This document shows positions 9,490 to 25,600 of a stretch of DNA of 64,000 nt, one piece after another. Numbering within the stretch: position 1 is the first letter of the stretch; every line of letters starts with the position of its first letter. The DNA comes from Rotaria socialis (lineage: Eukaryota > Rotifera > Eurotatoria > Philodinida > Philodinidae), in the NCBI GenBank assembly GCA_905331475.1, contig CAJNYU010000281.1, positions 248,001-312,000 of the forward strand, read 5' to 3'. The notes beneath the pieces were generated by a model. The model saw only the letters and a list, made by a program, of their open reading frames with translations, was not told the DNA's origin and did not search any database. The translations under genes were made by a program, and so were the position numbers.

Positions 9490-12400
9490 AATTTACTCAA
9501 GTTCTATTTCGTTTGTTTATCTCAACAAATTTTTAGTCAAACTGGTTTTTCTGCTCCTTGACGATTATTGTTTTCTATGTAATGGCTTCTCTCTTTTTTG
9601 TATTGCGCGCGTGTATAGACAAGAAAGCGAGCAGGAATGAATTTATATACCCAGTCAATGGCGTCTTTTCTCTTTTTATATTCGTTCTTCGAAGGAAGAA
9701 AAAGCAGCTAACGCTACCAACACTGAAGTGACACGCAATACTAACATCCAGTTTTTTTTTCCTTCTCTTATTACCCTCTCCGCCTCTTTTTTCTTACCCG
9801 CTCCGTCGTTTTTTCCTCTCTCTCTCTTTCTCTCTCTCGAAGTTTTAGAGATTGCAACAAATAATGACGACGCTAGACATCATCGTCATGTTACCCGTTT
9901 ACTAATGCTGAAATGATAAAAAGAACAATACTGAAAAGAAAAAAAGTTCGCCAAGATACACGTGTAGAAAGGGAAGAAAACAAGCTGATGAAACGTCAAA
10001 TATTGATGAATACCCATAAGATTATGTCTCAGAAACGATAAAAAGGCTGCACTACGCAAATAAAAATGACTCATGGAAAAAATCATGATGAAACTGTGTT
10101 CTTCAACTTCCATGATTTAATAAAAGTTGAAGAAAATTTCGTCATTCTTTTATTGATCTTTCCTGGGAAAAATGACTAATTTCCGAGTATGTCGTCATGT
10201 GTTACGCTGTTATCATCATCATCCTTTCGGACATTGTCCAGAAATTTATGTCTATAATTTTTTTTCTCTCTATAAGAGAATCATTATCACATAAACTAAT
10301 AAATGATCTTAGTAAGATTCATAAGTGACATTATATTATCGGGTTTTTTGATTATACTGCTTCAACGAAGACGGTACTCACAAATGAACATTCTAAGTAA
10401 CTCAGCATTGTTCGATGATATAATAGAGACACATATGCACACACACACACTTCGATCATTTTCAATGGATTTGAAAGAAACAAATTTATCCTGTTCCCAT
10501 ACGTCATCTCATGCTCCCTTTCTCTCTCTTCCCCTCGTTTCTTTTTACATAATCATTAGAAGAAGAAAAAAGATGTTGTAACAACATACAGCTCTACTTT
10601 ATTGAAGTGACTAGTACGACAATTATTAGCATTTGACTGGTGATAGCTTGATCTAGGCATAACACATTTTATGTAACTGCTCTTACACTTATATCTTCTT
10701 TACAATAGACATTAGATTCGAAAGTATACTAAATGAGCGATCCATCGTTATCGATTACGCAATTTGTAAGGAACTATAATCATATTACGAAATAGAATGA
10801 ATGAATGAATGAATGTATATACATATATATAAAAAAGTCAAACATACACACAAGGGAAGCACTTGCCACTAGTAAATGGACGCGGCGACGTGATTTACGT
10901 AATTGACTAAGGTTATGTAAAAAAAGGAAGAGGGAAAGAAAGACGACGTCGTCATCAAGGACAAGGCCATTGGTTCATGATGATATTCTTTCGTTCTTAG
11001 GTAATAGCGGAAGTAGCTTAAATGTTTGCTCTTGAACAGCAATGTGATGACGAAGCTCTTTGGGCAAAAAAAAAAGAATGCGTTTGACGTATTCATGTTA
11101 AAGGTTATTCACAAAGATCAATATTGATAAAAATATAAGTGTAGTTAATTATAACTATTTGATGAAAGATGTAACGATTAAAATTGTAATAACAGTAGCA
11201 AAATCCAAATGCCTTTAATCAATTATCATTCATGATTCATATAATGACAATGCATTTAAAAAACACTTGCAACGATTTCTAGTTTTGAAATAAATCTCTC
11301 CAATTATTTCTTCCCACTGGAGAAAAACGACTTCAATATTCATACGAGTGAATTACATGGGTCTTGCACAATTCTATCGTACGTCTTGGTTTCATTGGTT
11401 CTGTCAGTTGACTTGCCCTGTTCTTGCGAAATTATAGAAAAACGCAAAATAAGGGGTGCATACTACACAAGGGCAAAAATAAATTTCGTAACTTTTGTGG
11501 ACAATTAGAATAACATTTTTCATGTCAAGTCTTTTCTTCAATGGTTTACATTTATGTAAACAGTAGTATCGTATCGGGAAACAGATGTTGTGTAACTGAG
11601 CTGTAATAGAGATATACAGCGTACTGCAAGTCTATCCTCGAGACGGTAAAGGTACTCAGTCAGTCATTTAAATGAGAATTCTTTTTCCAAGAAAACAAAT
11701 CGTGCTTTTTGTTCAAATGCATGCGTTTGAAGTAGATAAAGAGAGAAACACGGCTACGATCAACTAAAAACAGCAGTACGTGTAGAGTAGATTAGTTCCA
11801 TTTATCATCGACTTACAGTGTCTTGATAGCAATTCTTTTTAAAAACAATTTTTCATACGTGAAGCAAAAAACATAAAATTTCTCATGTTTAATAATATTG
11901 ACTTCATCTGTAAAACATCTGAAATTATACTAGAATCACAGAAGTCAAGAATGACTATCAAACAGTAATGAATTCGAAGTTGAGTACGATAAAAAAAAAT
12001 ACTTTATTCAACGATTCGATTGCTATTCACTAGCCATGTACTAGAAGACGAAAAAAAGGTTAATCTAAACAGTGATGCAAGCAAATAGTTTATATTTGGA
12101 GGACATGACAAAGTAGAACAATCCGTAATGTAGGACATATGATTGTTAAAAGAACTTTAACAGAAAACAGCTGTACAGTTCTGTCTTAATAAATCAATGA
12201 TTCAATCTTTGCATGAACTTGTTATCTTGTTTGGCACAAGAAAAAATTGTTGACGAAATCTGTACCGCAATAAAATATGAATCCGAATGCAAATCACAAT
12301 TAAATTACTTCATTCTAAGACTAGTTAGTTCACAGTCGTTTTACTTTTTTGTTCCGAAATGAAGCATGACATGAGGGTGTGGGTGTGGTTGAGGCGGTCA

Positions 12401-13058
12401 CCGTGTTCTCAAAACAAGCAACGCTACTAAAATAATTAGAAAATCTTCTTCGTAAGTTCTAAACTACTTTTCGTTTATTATGCATGCCTAATTTATTTGT
12501 CCGAGTCACTATTTTCCTTTAATATTAACATGATAATGCAATTAGTGCTAGTTTCAGCTTCACACTACAACGTTCGGGCTGCTTTAAAAAAAGAGCTTTT
12601 GTTCTTCTATTACAAAATTTTCGACCAACTATCAGCGACCAATTTTCGTAGACCCCATTGCCGGTTAGGGGAAATAGTGTAACTATTTGTCTCGATGCCT
12701 TACAAACATTTATTCGTTTAAGATGTATATTAAAATTTTTGTATATAGACAATGATCTTCTTAGAAGAGAAAAACTGGTAGATTCTACAAGTTCGATGCA
12801 TTAAACTAACGTAAGCTGCTTACCTGATAGTTTTCATCGAGACATGAAGAATTCATAGCGTTTCTGTCCAAGAGAAAGCCCAGAAAATGTTTTGGTCTTG
12901 TCTTACTTTTGCTGAAGCAGATGATTGTTGTTGATAAAAACTTAGCGTTCCTAGATTTACTAAACTTGTAGAAAACAAGATAACTCTATTCGTCTCTTAG
13001 GTTACACGTGCAGTTCATCAATTTTTTAAAAATTTTGATTTTCAATAATAACATATTT

Positions 13059-13064
13059 TTTATT
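13059..13064 (-). terminator. AATAAA poly(A) signal, eRF1
   Basis: TTTATT on the plus strand reads AATAAA on the minus strand, about 180 bases after the eRF1 stop codon. Confidence 0.4.
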
Positions 13065-13243
13065 GTTTTCTTTTTCAATCTTAATTTCTGTCTTCAGTGT
13101 GAATATGTTTATGGAATCATATTCTTCATCTTCTCAATCGACAACAAACTGTGTATATGATGATAAAAAGAAGATACATTAACAAAAAAAGAAAAGAAAA
13201 ATGACAAAAAAAAGAACCCGTTAATTCATTTAATAAAGAATGC

Positions 13244-15678
<2,435 letters not shown>

Positions 15679-16701
15679 GAGAACGACTTGATCAACACCG
15701 GGATATTGAGAGTAATCGAAGAATTAATTGAGAATATGAATGAACACACACTCACACACACAAATAACAGTTTCAACAAAGGAAAAAAGTTTAATTTTTG
15801 TTTGGTTGAGCAAAGGACAAAGAACTTGCGATGTTTTCTTTGAGAAATAATTTTATTATATACGCAAAAACACGTCGATTACCTTAACGATGAGAAACGG
15901 AGGTGCAATTTATGAAAAAGACATGAAGAATAAACATAACAACACATACATATATATAGATAGATTGTGGCGCAAGAATATAAATCGATAGTTGAGACAC
16001 CAGTATTTCGCCGTCGTAATTGTTTTCTGTTCGATAGGAGAAATTTCGCAATTATGTTTCGAAATAATTTTTCCTAGTGAAAGAAACATTTCGTGATGAA
16101 TATTTCAATTAATAGATGGAATTTTATCAACAGATGGAGCTGTATGAAGAACAACAATGAACTAAAGCGAGTGAGGCTTTCATTCGAGCTCGGCTTTTTG
16201 AAATTGATGATAAATTAAAGTTTTTCTAGGTTCCATCGAGGCTAGGAATGTGCCACTGTTGCATTGCCGTCACAATGGTTTTCAAAAAGTCTTGTGATTT
16301 TTAAGACTTTGACTGGTTTAACCTAGAACTACTGTTGCTAATCGCTCAGATTCATTAAGGTTCACAGTATAGCATATATAATAACCGAGATTTTGTGCAA
16401 GCGCATCGGTTTTGGAACGCTGTTTCTAACGAAATCTGTCGCCTTCGTAGACATTTCTGCTATGAACATATATGGGTGAACCATGAAGTCACTATCAAAT
16501 GAACTATGGTGGATCCCTAGTGATAGTACTGGGGCGGTTTCCAACAGGGTACCCACAGAGTAGTTCAGTGAGCACCCGTAAATATATCTAAGATACGTGC
16601 CTCAAGTAACCAATAAGTATTCAAGTATTGAAAAGTACTTCTGAGATACTGGTGCCCGAATACTCAATCTGGTGCATAGGCTACTTTGAACTCAGTGCGC
16701 T

Positions 16702-16731
16702 TGCACTAAAGATAACATTGACTTTAGTGCA
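16702..16731. repeat. Small perfect hairpin
   Basis: tgcactaaag at 16702-16711 and ctttagtgca at 16722-16731 are exact reverse complements around a 10-bp loop. It lies in non-coding DNA and may belong to a decayed element. Confidence 0.55.
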
Positions 16732-16883
16732 GCCATCAGAGCAGAATGAATACACAACTGAAATGTGCACAGATCATGTCGTTGAATGTTTGCCGCAGTA
16801 TCACGAGTAATTCGAAGAATTTTGCTTGAGAAAATAAATAAAAACTACACGTAGGTTGGATATTCGACTGAATTTGAATTGAC

Positions 16884-17000
16884 GTGCATCGTGAAGAGAG
16901 GAGTAGTAATCTTCAAAAAATTCTATATAAAAATATTAAATCATTGCTTTTAAAATTTTTTATATACTTGTCACATTTCGCTTAAAAATATGACTAAGTT
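16884..17000 (+). repeat. Diverged dispersed repeat, copy 2
   Basis: Parallel to about 4364-4473 with the same order of short shared words (gtgaagagagg, aatcttcaaa, ttttaaaattt, tgtcacattt, aatatga). The copies are about 12.5 kb apart, in the same orientation and well diverged. Confidence 0.5.
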
Positions 17001-18537
17001 TCAGTTGAATTAGATTTTCGCTTTGTCACTGTAGATTAGGCTATATAAGTTTTGATCAAAATAGAGAGAACGTGACCGTTCATTGGTCAAAAAGTTCAAT
17101 CAATATTTTTGCAATGACCGAATTGACATGCTGCAATATAAATGGAGTTGAAACTTGAAGAATTGTTTGCTAACTTGTAATTGATGCTGAAGATTCCAGT
17201 GAAATTTCATCCGAACATGCATAAACAATAAGTTGTTAAGTAATATAGTGTTGAAGTTAGTAATATCTCTATGATAACAAGCAGAAACTTTAGAAACAAG
17301 ATTAAATAGACTTTAAAACCAGTTATATCATCGATGATGTTGTTTGCGTTATAGGAATTCAAAGGAAATGCTCCCATTAAAAACTAAATAGTACTTTGTC
17401 TATTATTTGTATCTGAAAATTTGTAGATTGACAATTACATTATGTCCTGCTAGAGTATAAACAGATAACTCGTTATTGTGCGGATATTCCTCAATTTTAT
17501 AGAGAAAGTAGGACCGAGATTTTGTTAGTTCCTGTAAATAAAATGAGCAATCATAATGATTATAACTATCGAATTTCACTGCTTATTTTTCATCAAAATA
17601 GTACGACATCTATGTTATGAGACCTATATATATATATAAATTAATGCATGCGTTGTTGTCGTTGAACCTTTTCATTATACAATAGTGATATAACTAGAAT
17701 AATTATTTATATCAGCGAGAAAAAAATGCCAGAAATGCTACCATTAAAACTCAATTAGAAAAGAAAAGGTCAAGATATATCAATAAACGGGTGTTCTACC
17801 ACATTCCTCATCGAAAACAACAATAGATAAAATAAATAAATAATTGTTTTGATTCTCATATTTTCTTTTTGCAGAATCGTAGTTTTTCAAATGTCATTTT
17901 ATTGACTAGTAAAGAAATAAGTTCACTAAAAAATAGATATTTTTTTTTCTATACTAAACAACTATAATAGCAGAAAGTTTTCCTTCTGAAAACTATTAAT
18001 TTCATCGTCTAATTGATATTTGATCAGTGATAAGAAATTCAAATATAATAATAATTAAAACTTTTCGAGTTCAAATTATCAATCGATCATCACCCGTTTT
18101 GTTTACTATGTAGAACTATTCATTATATCCTAACTGGGCATATGTTTCATATATAAAAGAACATTACAATAAAATTTGATGTTGAATTATTTTTCGATCA
18201 TCAGACAGCTAATGGCAAATTCATTGAGAGTACGTAATAGCTTTCTAGTTTAGTGTAAACAATACAGAGAAACAATAAGCTTCATGTCAGTTTTATTGCT
18301 GCTATATCGCTTAAGATAATTCTTGATGAAAGCTAATTATCGGGATGAATTAATATTAATAATTTGAAACATAACGAAATCGTAAGCACATGTTTATATA
18401 AGATGAAAATGTTTGCACGCCTTAATCAATTCAAATGGAACTTTTTGTAAAGCTATTAACGCACCGAACTCTATTAATAATATATTTTCATAGGATTCTG
18501 TGTGGAAACCACTATAATGCCTACCATTGTTATATAG

Positions 18538-18714
18538 GGCTATGTAACCATTGGAAGTCATGAATGTGCTATTGTCGGATGGTCATTAATCATATTTTAT
18601 GATGAAAATGTTAGTTTTCTTGCTCAACAACCATAAACAGAATTGATTGTTGAATGTGATAAACCAAATGAAGCATTCGGCTGTTGTCAGATTGAGAGCG
18701 AAGCTCTAGAATAA
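18538..18714 (+). pseudogene. Coding-like fragment with an in-frame stop
   Basis: After an acceptor-like tatatag, a frame reads GYVTIGSHECAIVGWSLIIF, continues to AQQP, hits TAA at 18634-18636, and goes on in the same frame with VECDKPNEAFGCCQIESEAL to TAA at 18712. The residue composition (several Cys, Trp and acidic residues) looks like protein rather than random AT-rich sequence. I do not recognise it. It could be a decayed exon or chance. Confidence 0.25.
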
Positions 18715-21700
18715 TAGTATTGATCGATAAAGATATAATCATAGAGACAGTATTATAAATGCTAGTTTTGTTCTACGCTAACACTATCTCTAATGTAATT
18801 GCTCTGTAAGCTTATAAAATCGAACATTCACAGGTCTGATAGGTTATAGTTCATATGTACGGTAAGCATTTATGATCAATTATTTTCATGTTTGAAAGAA
18901 ACATTGAGAAAAAATTTATTTTTGAAACGTACTGTATTCTATAATTGTGCATTTACCTGTCATTGTAAATGATCTTGCATGAAGCCATCTGGCAATAATA
19001 ATTTTCTAATATTTTTCTTTCCTTATGTAAAAAGCAGCTTATTTTTTTCTCGTTCTCCTTTTGACATTGGCAAGCAATTTACATGAGTTACGATTTAATA
19101 AATGTAGATTTTTATCAATAATTATTTATCAATGATCCGTAAATGTTATTGCACTATAACTTCAATAGTTGACATTATGCTCGAACAACGATAAAAAGTG
19201 AAGTGAAATTTTCATGATGATCTTGTTTTATACAGCTACTATTTATAGTGAATCTTAAATGTAAATGAAATTTTAAGGCAATAAAGGTTTCGATAAAAAG
19301 AAATAACAGTGTTCTAAGTAAAATATGCAGAAATTTTTGAACAAAAGTATACGATTCATGTTAAATGTCATGGAACTTGAATAATTCAATAGAAAACTAA
19401 TAACGGAAATATTCAAAACTTAAGTTAAAGAAGAAATAAAATATTTTTAATTACTTAATATTAGTACTGATCAATTCAAACTGTATGTAAATATATATAT
19501 ATATATATATATATATCGGTCTAACAAGTATTTCGATTTATATTTACTCTTGGCCAGTTTGATTTCATTCGTTATTGATTTATGCATCTGCCCTTGAACA
19601 TATTTAGTATTTTAAAAGTATATATAACTGAATAGAAATCCTTGAACGAATTGAAATTTGTCTCATTCTGAAATAAGTCTACTGAATTTTGAAAGTTATT
19701 GTTAGAGAGACTTCAACGTGTTGTTTTAAAAAGAAGTCAAGTGACCCTTTTAAAAGCATGCATTGAAGTTTTTCACTTATTTGCATTGAGCCCTGATCAA
19801 AGCTCATATAATATTGAACAGACACAAAGAGAAAACTTCGATAACTCGTTTATCTTTTGTTTCCTCAGCAATCGGACATGCCTTTTTTTGATAGAATCGC
19901 TTCGATAAATCTGTCAATGAGTTCTGATTTAGATTGATAATTATATTATCTTAACACAAAAGAATAAAAAAAGAAAAAGAAACATAGCCGTGAGCTAACT
20001 TCCTCATCGACCAGATATAGAAGACTCATAACAAGATATTTGACCTGTGATCACATGGCTCAACTTGATTGCTTTTCATGTATCATTATAGGCAAGCGTT
20101 GTGGCTGTCTCAACGATGATAATACGACGAGAAAGGTACGATAGACAGATTGAGATTGAGCCCTATTTAATTGTCATCTTCTATGCATACACTAGTGTTA
20201 ACGAACATCATCTTTTCGTTTGTCGACCGTGATTTGTATCACTACATGTCGCGTTCAAAGTTTAGCTTACGAATGAATGAGACATATAGAAAGACGAGGC
20301 GGCTACCTCAAACTTTGATCCCTTCTATTTCTTTTTTTACTATATTGTAATATATGTGAGACCCTCGAACAGCCAACAAGAAGGAAGAAATAAGTGAATG
20401 AGCAGATGAAAATGCCAAAAAACAGAACAAAGAAGAACGAAGGAACAGGAAAAGAACGAGGAAAGAAACACAGAGAGAAAGTTTTCAGTTAATTCTAAAG
20501 TGAGTTTGACGGCAGCGGCAACATTGCAGTTTCATTCCGTCTTTTTTCTTCTTGTCCTTCTCCATAAAAAAAACGAGAGAAGAGAGCACGACACACGTGT
20601 TTGCCTGACAGAATAGCGTAAAAAAAGTCCGGATCATTGTTTGCATTCATCATCTAGACGTATATACATACATACACACATATATGTACACGTTATAATA
20701 GGTAGGTTGAAAAATTATTGTTTTTATTTTATTTTCCTTGATTCTTATAATTTCAATTATTATTTCATAAAGTGTATCGAATAGGAGATAAGTTTATCTG
20801 AAAACCCACGGCAAAAAATGGGAACGTGGCAACAGGTGTCTGCAATGGACATATTTTTTTCTCTTTTCATACGTTTTTGATTGTTTGACTACGTTTTCAT
20901 CAATTGTTATTTTCAAGGGAAATCAACAATAACTTGTCATCTGTTGAAAAACCTGTGCATATAACCTTTAATTTTCTTCTGCTCATAACAATGACATATT
21001 CAGCCTCAATTATCAAGGATATTTTATCTTGTAGTTTGTTTAGAAAGTTTCTTTTGGAGTACTCATTAGCAAACATTCTTTATGCCTATTTACAAAGTTT
21101 TAATAATATAGATCGATACTTAAGTTCTTTCTTTTCGTATTCGTTTTTGACGATCATATTTCATTTCGTATAAAGTTCCGCCCACTCCACCTCGTCTCAC
21201 ATTTCGCTGAAAAATTGTTGGCGTATAGAAGATATTTCACTTTTTTTTATTTTATTTAATACATTCTCACTTCTACCTCTTATTAGCACTATCTCGCTCG
21301 ATAGCCTCTTGAATAACACGAGACACCATACATCTAGCCTGTGTATTGCCTGAAGGCAGTAAATGAAAATATTGAACAAAAAAATGAAAAGGAAAAAATT
21401 TTCATGTGTGCGCGAATGAGCGCGTCCACCCTCAAGAGAGATTACGAAGCTGCAATTTGCACTTATACATATTGTTGCGTCATTGATGCACTATTCAATC
21501 TTCTTCGTTTTTTTTCTTTTATCGCCTATTGTTAGTGATTTTTAGTCATGTTGTTATTCGTAGTTCAAGAACTTCTATGTACAATTTGAGTCATTTGGTC
21601 AAACGGTTACGCAAATGAAGATGAGAATATAGAAGGATAGGTGTGCGTGTTTGAAAAAAAAGCTTAACGCTTGATCGCAAATACCAATTGTATGGTTATA

Positions 21701-22623
21701 CAGGCGCAAGAAAGATAGATTGTGCATGCGAAACACGAACAGCATAAAGAGAGAGACAGACAGAGAGAGAGAGAGATATACTGACATACAACTATCGATA
21801 ATGATCATCGGACCAATAGTAGTTTTCAATTATTGATATTGTTGTAGGCTTGTGAAATTAACATACGACTCCATATGGTGTGACATGTTTCAACATTGAA
21901 AAGAAAAGCATTTTCTGTTCACGCTAAAAAAAGATCAAAGATAAAATCATTTGCATTTGTTAAGAATACGATTAAAGATATGAATTTCAAAACAAAAAGA
22001 CGAGAGCTTGTCAATAGCAAAATATTTGTTACAATACTTGTATTGAGTAGATTAGTTTGAAATTCTTAACATATTTTTCTCTGCTATTCTTTAATCGATA
22101 TTAACCAGTTGGCTATTTATTTAAGACAATACAATAATAATTCATTCTTATCTCAATTATTCTTCATATATCATGTTTTTTTTCTCGTTATTCTCGCAGC
22201 ATTTGAATATTTATATTGATGGAGTAAAAGATAGACATAAAAATGCTTAGTACGTTTTTTAAACCAACGTAGAGAAATCTATACAGAAATGTCAACATTC
22301 GTATAAATTAATATTTAACTTTCATTTGAAGTACAAATGAACAGTTCTCGGCGGTTTTTTTTCTGATTCAGTTAAATTTATGTTTCTCACTATTTATTTA
22401 TTCGACATTTTGTTCTATTCATTGCCTCCTCCAATTTGTGAATAATACTCACGAAACTATTTCTCTTCTATATTACAGGTGTAGCATAAAGAGAACCGGC
22501 AACAACAACAACAACACAATCATTTTACAATTCATGCAATGACTCATATTAAACGCTTGTATATATATATATATATATAATCATACAGCAGAATAATTTT
22601 GTTTTTTAAACTTGATAATCATA

Positions 22624-25600
22624 ATGTCGATTAGTCCTTCACAACGCAATTCTTCTCCAGAGATAGTTAATACAATGACGGGCAATTCCAATGAAGATGA
22701 TGCACAGCAATTTCAACAGATTATACGTGATCGAAAATGTAAGCTTATTTTTTTCCTTTTCAAAGAGAAGAGATACTAATTTCTTCTGTCTACGTTTACT
22801 CTGATAGTTTGCAAATATATATATATATATATATATGCTGTTCGATGATAAACGTTGTAATTAGTCTCATAGTAACCTTGAGTCGACTAAGGACAGTTCC
22901 TTTTGCCATGCTATCATTGTGTTCATTGCCGTACATTTCTGTTTTGCTTCTGCTCATAGCTTTATTTATTGAGTTTCTCACGTATGATAATAGTATACGA
23001 GTATCATCGTATTTGATAACTGAACGGAAAATGATGTTCTTACTTTAGTATACACGAATAGTTCAAGCAAGCGTAAACGAGAGAATAGAGTGATGAAAAG
23101 ATACAGATAGATGCTATTGGAATATGCGTCGAGACGGACAGAAGCACAAATATTGCATTAGGACGGGTGAGATCTTTGCATTCCTCCCTGCGCTAAAATG
23201 CACATAACGAAAGAAAACAGAAGAACAGAGAAAGAAGAAAAAGAAAAAGAAGCAGTGTCTTCTTTGTGGTATTAGAGATAAGCGACCAGCAGCCAAAGAG
23301 TTATATCGCTATCCTATCTCCGTCATTATTATTATTATTATCGTCGTCGTCGTCGCCAACCTCTTTATATTTTGGAACGAAGGAAAGTGGGCGGACAGTC
23401 AGTATCTTGCATTAACTAAAACTTTTCGAACACTTGACCTTCGCAATAATCCTCATCGAACGATACAAAAAAAAGTGTATAATACGATCACCAATGTCAG
23501 CATCAATCACTGATGAACCATTAGGTTCGATTGATGAAGACCTTACATGTAAGTTTTTTAATAAAGTTTCAGTTTACCAAGTATTATCTAAAAACGATAT
23601 GAATGAAAGAAAATAAACTACACATTTATTATGCGTATATAATAAAAGATAATATAGCTTAAAGAAATACTCTTATCTTTATTGACCAATCAATATATCT
23701 CTTCATAGGATCAATAGTATATAGTTGAATAGATTCTTAATGTTATGTTGAAAAAAAAACGTATGTTTATGTGCATACGATTGTGCCCATAGCGAGAATT
23801 ACTATCGTATAGCATCTACTTGAGAAAAGTATGTGTGACGAAAATCAACAAACGTTTAATTGAAGAGGAAAAAGAGTTTTGATAAGTTGCCTACGGCTCT
23901 TATTTGAATAGAGACGAAAATTCATGCTACAGAATTTCCCTTTGCTCTTGTTGTTTGAAGAATATTATATAAGCGTGGATGTAAAAGTCGGTATATTTAA
24001 TATGTATGAATTCTTGGCTTTTACTTTCATGGGTCCTGCTGTTACCATTTTGATAGGAGAAAAATGTTAGATAGGCAAGGCAATATCTTATCTGTTAGTA
24101 CTTTGTATCGTCTTGCACTTGATTCAAATGTAAATTAACGCACACATATTTTGTGTAATAATAAATACTACTGTTGATCGATTTGCATGTGTTCATTAAT
24201 CATATGTTTTTCTAAGCGGGAAACATACACGAAGAAATGATATTGTTTTCTTTCCTAATATAATCTGATTATGTGCTAAATAGGCGACATTTAATCGTTT
24301 TCTTTTCGAAATGCATGCTATACATGCATGGTGGTCTTTGATGGATGAGTTGCACATTTTTTTTTGTGGTTATCATTGGCTGATCAGTTAATGTTAACAA
24401 TCTTGATAAGTTGTCGGTCAATGTAGTCATGCATCTATTTTAAATGTAGACGATATTTACGTTAAAAAAATTCGTTCATTCATTGAAGACATTAAACGCG
24501 CATATTAAATCATCGCGTATCTTTCTATCGCATGAATATATATGAAAAGAGAAGAATAAAAACTAATGAACTTTGTCAAATTAAAGTAGATAGGTCAGTG
24601 GTGACCTCCCAACAGTACATCTTATCGTTGTTTTTTATATTTGATCTCATCGAAGTACAGTCATAGCTTTTCTTTTGCTATGCGTCATTTTTTTCCTATT
24701 ATTGATGGTTACCGTTCGACGTTATTTTATAGACGAACGTGAGGATATCCAAAAGAAGGCATTCACTAAATGGATCAATAATCAATTAGCGAATGTAAGT
24801 AGCGAATCTATTATTATGCAATAAATTATTGATTTTTTTTATTATATTTATATTTTAAGACAACTCCAACACTCACTATTACAGATTTATTTCAAGATTT
24901 ACGCGATGGAGTTGTTCTACTTCGATTATTGGAAGTATTTACTGGAAATGAATGTGTATGTAATGAAAGACAAACATCAGAATTAGTTTGTATTTTATTG
25001 TTTTTTTAATTCTATAGAAAAGAGAAAATGGTAAAATGCGTGTACATCATATTGGTAATGTGAATAAAGTTATAGCTGTACTCAATGAACATGGAGTAAG
25101 AAAATCAGGATTATCAAAATTATACAGAATTATGATTTTTGATTTTATGTTAATTATAGATCAAACTTCTTAGTATATCGTCAAATGATATTGTTGATGG
25201 TAATCCAAAATTAACACTTGCATTGATATGGTCCATAATTCAATATTGGCAAGGAAAAGATGTTATTGAATCCGTTGTACCTGATTCCCAGCAGACTAAC
25301 ATTGAGAAATTTCTACTTTCATGGTGTCAAGAACAAACAAAAGGGTAACACAGAAAGAGTTTATTAAAATTTTTCAAAATAAATTTTGGATTCCATTTCA
25401 AAAATTAGATACAAAGGTGTAGCGATTAATGATTTTACACGCAGCTGGCAAGATGGTCTTGCTTTTAATGCGTTGATCCATAGATATCGGCCAGATCTAT
25501 TTAATTATGAAGACATTTTACAAAATGCTTCCGCTAGAAATCTTGAACATGCATTCAGTGTCGCAAAAAATGTTTTCAAAATTGATCGATATCTTGACGT

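Larger units (their letters stand above)
8413..13243. other. Long intergenic region between Tribbles and eRF1
   Basis: About 4.8 kb without a convincing gene. It contains short purine/pyrimidine tracts (for example CT-rich 9818-9838), a CA tract near 10438-10450, an ATGA tetranucleotide run at about 10796-10814, and poly-A/T runs. One possible 3' exon with a nearby AATAAA is listed at 9347-9479. The part near 13059 holds the eRF1 poly(A) signal. Promoter and 5' UTR of Tribbles must lie at its left end. Confidence 0.4.
15679..22623. other. Large gene-poor region upstream of dystrophin
   Basis: About 6.9 kb with no convincing gene. It contains microsatellites (CA near 15749-15762, TA near 19491-19515 and 22559-22579, GA near 21761-21774), a small hairpin at 16702-16731, the second copy of a dispersed repeat (16884-17000), a short broken frame at 16117-16219 (one in-frame TGA) and a coding-like fragment at 18538-18714. 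The last part should hold the promoter and 5' UTR of dystrophin exon 1a. A pyrimidine run with AG at about 22478 would suit a 5' UTR or trans-splice acceptor. Confidence 0.4.

Noticed and set aside
16117-16219. Coding-like frame with one TGA after an AG
   Set aside because: Short, interrupted and with no partner exon or known family; mentioned only in the intergenic description.
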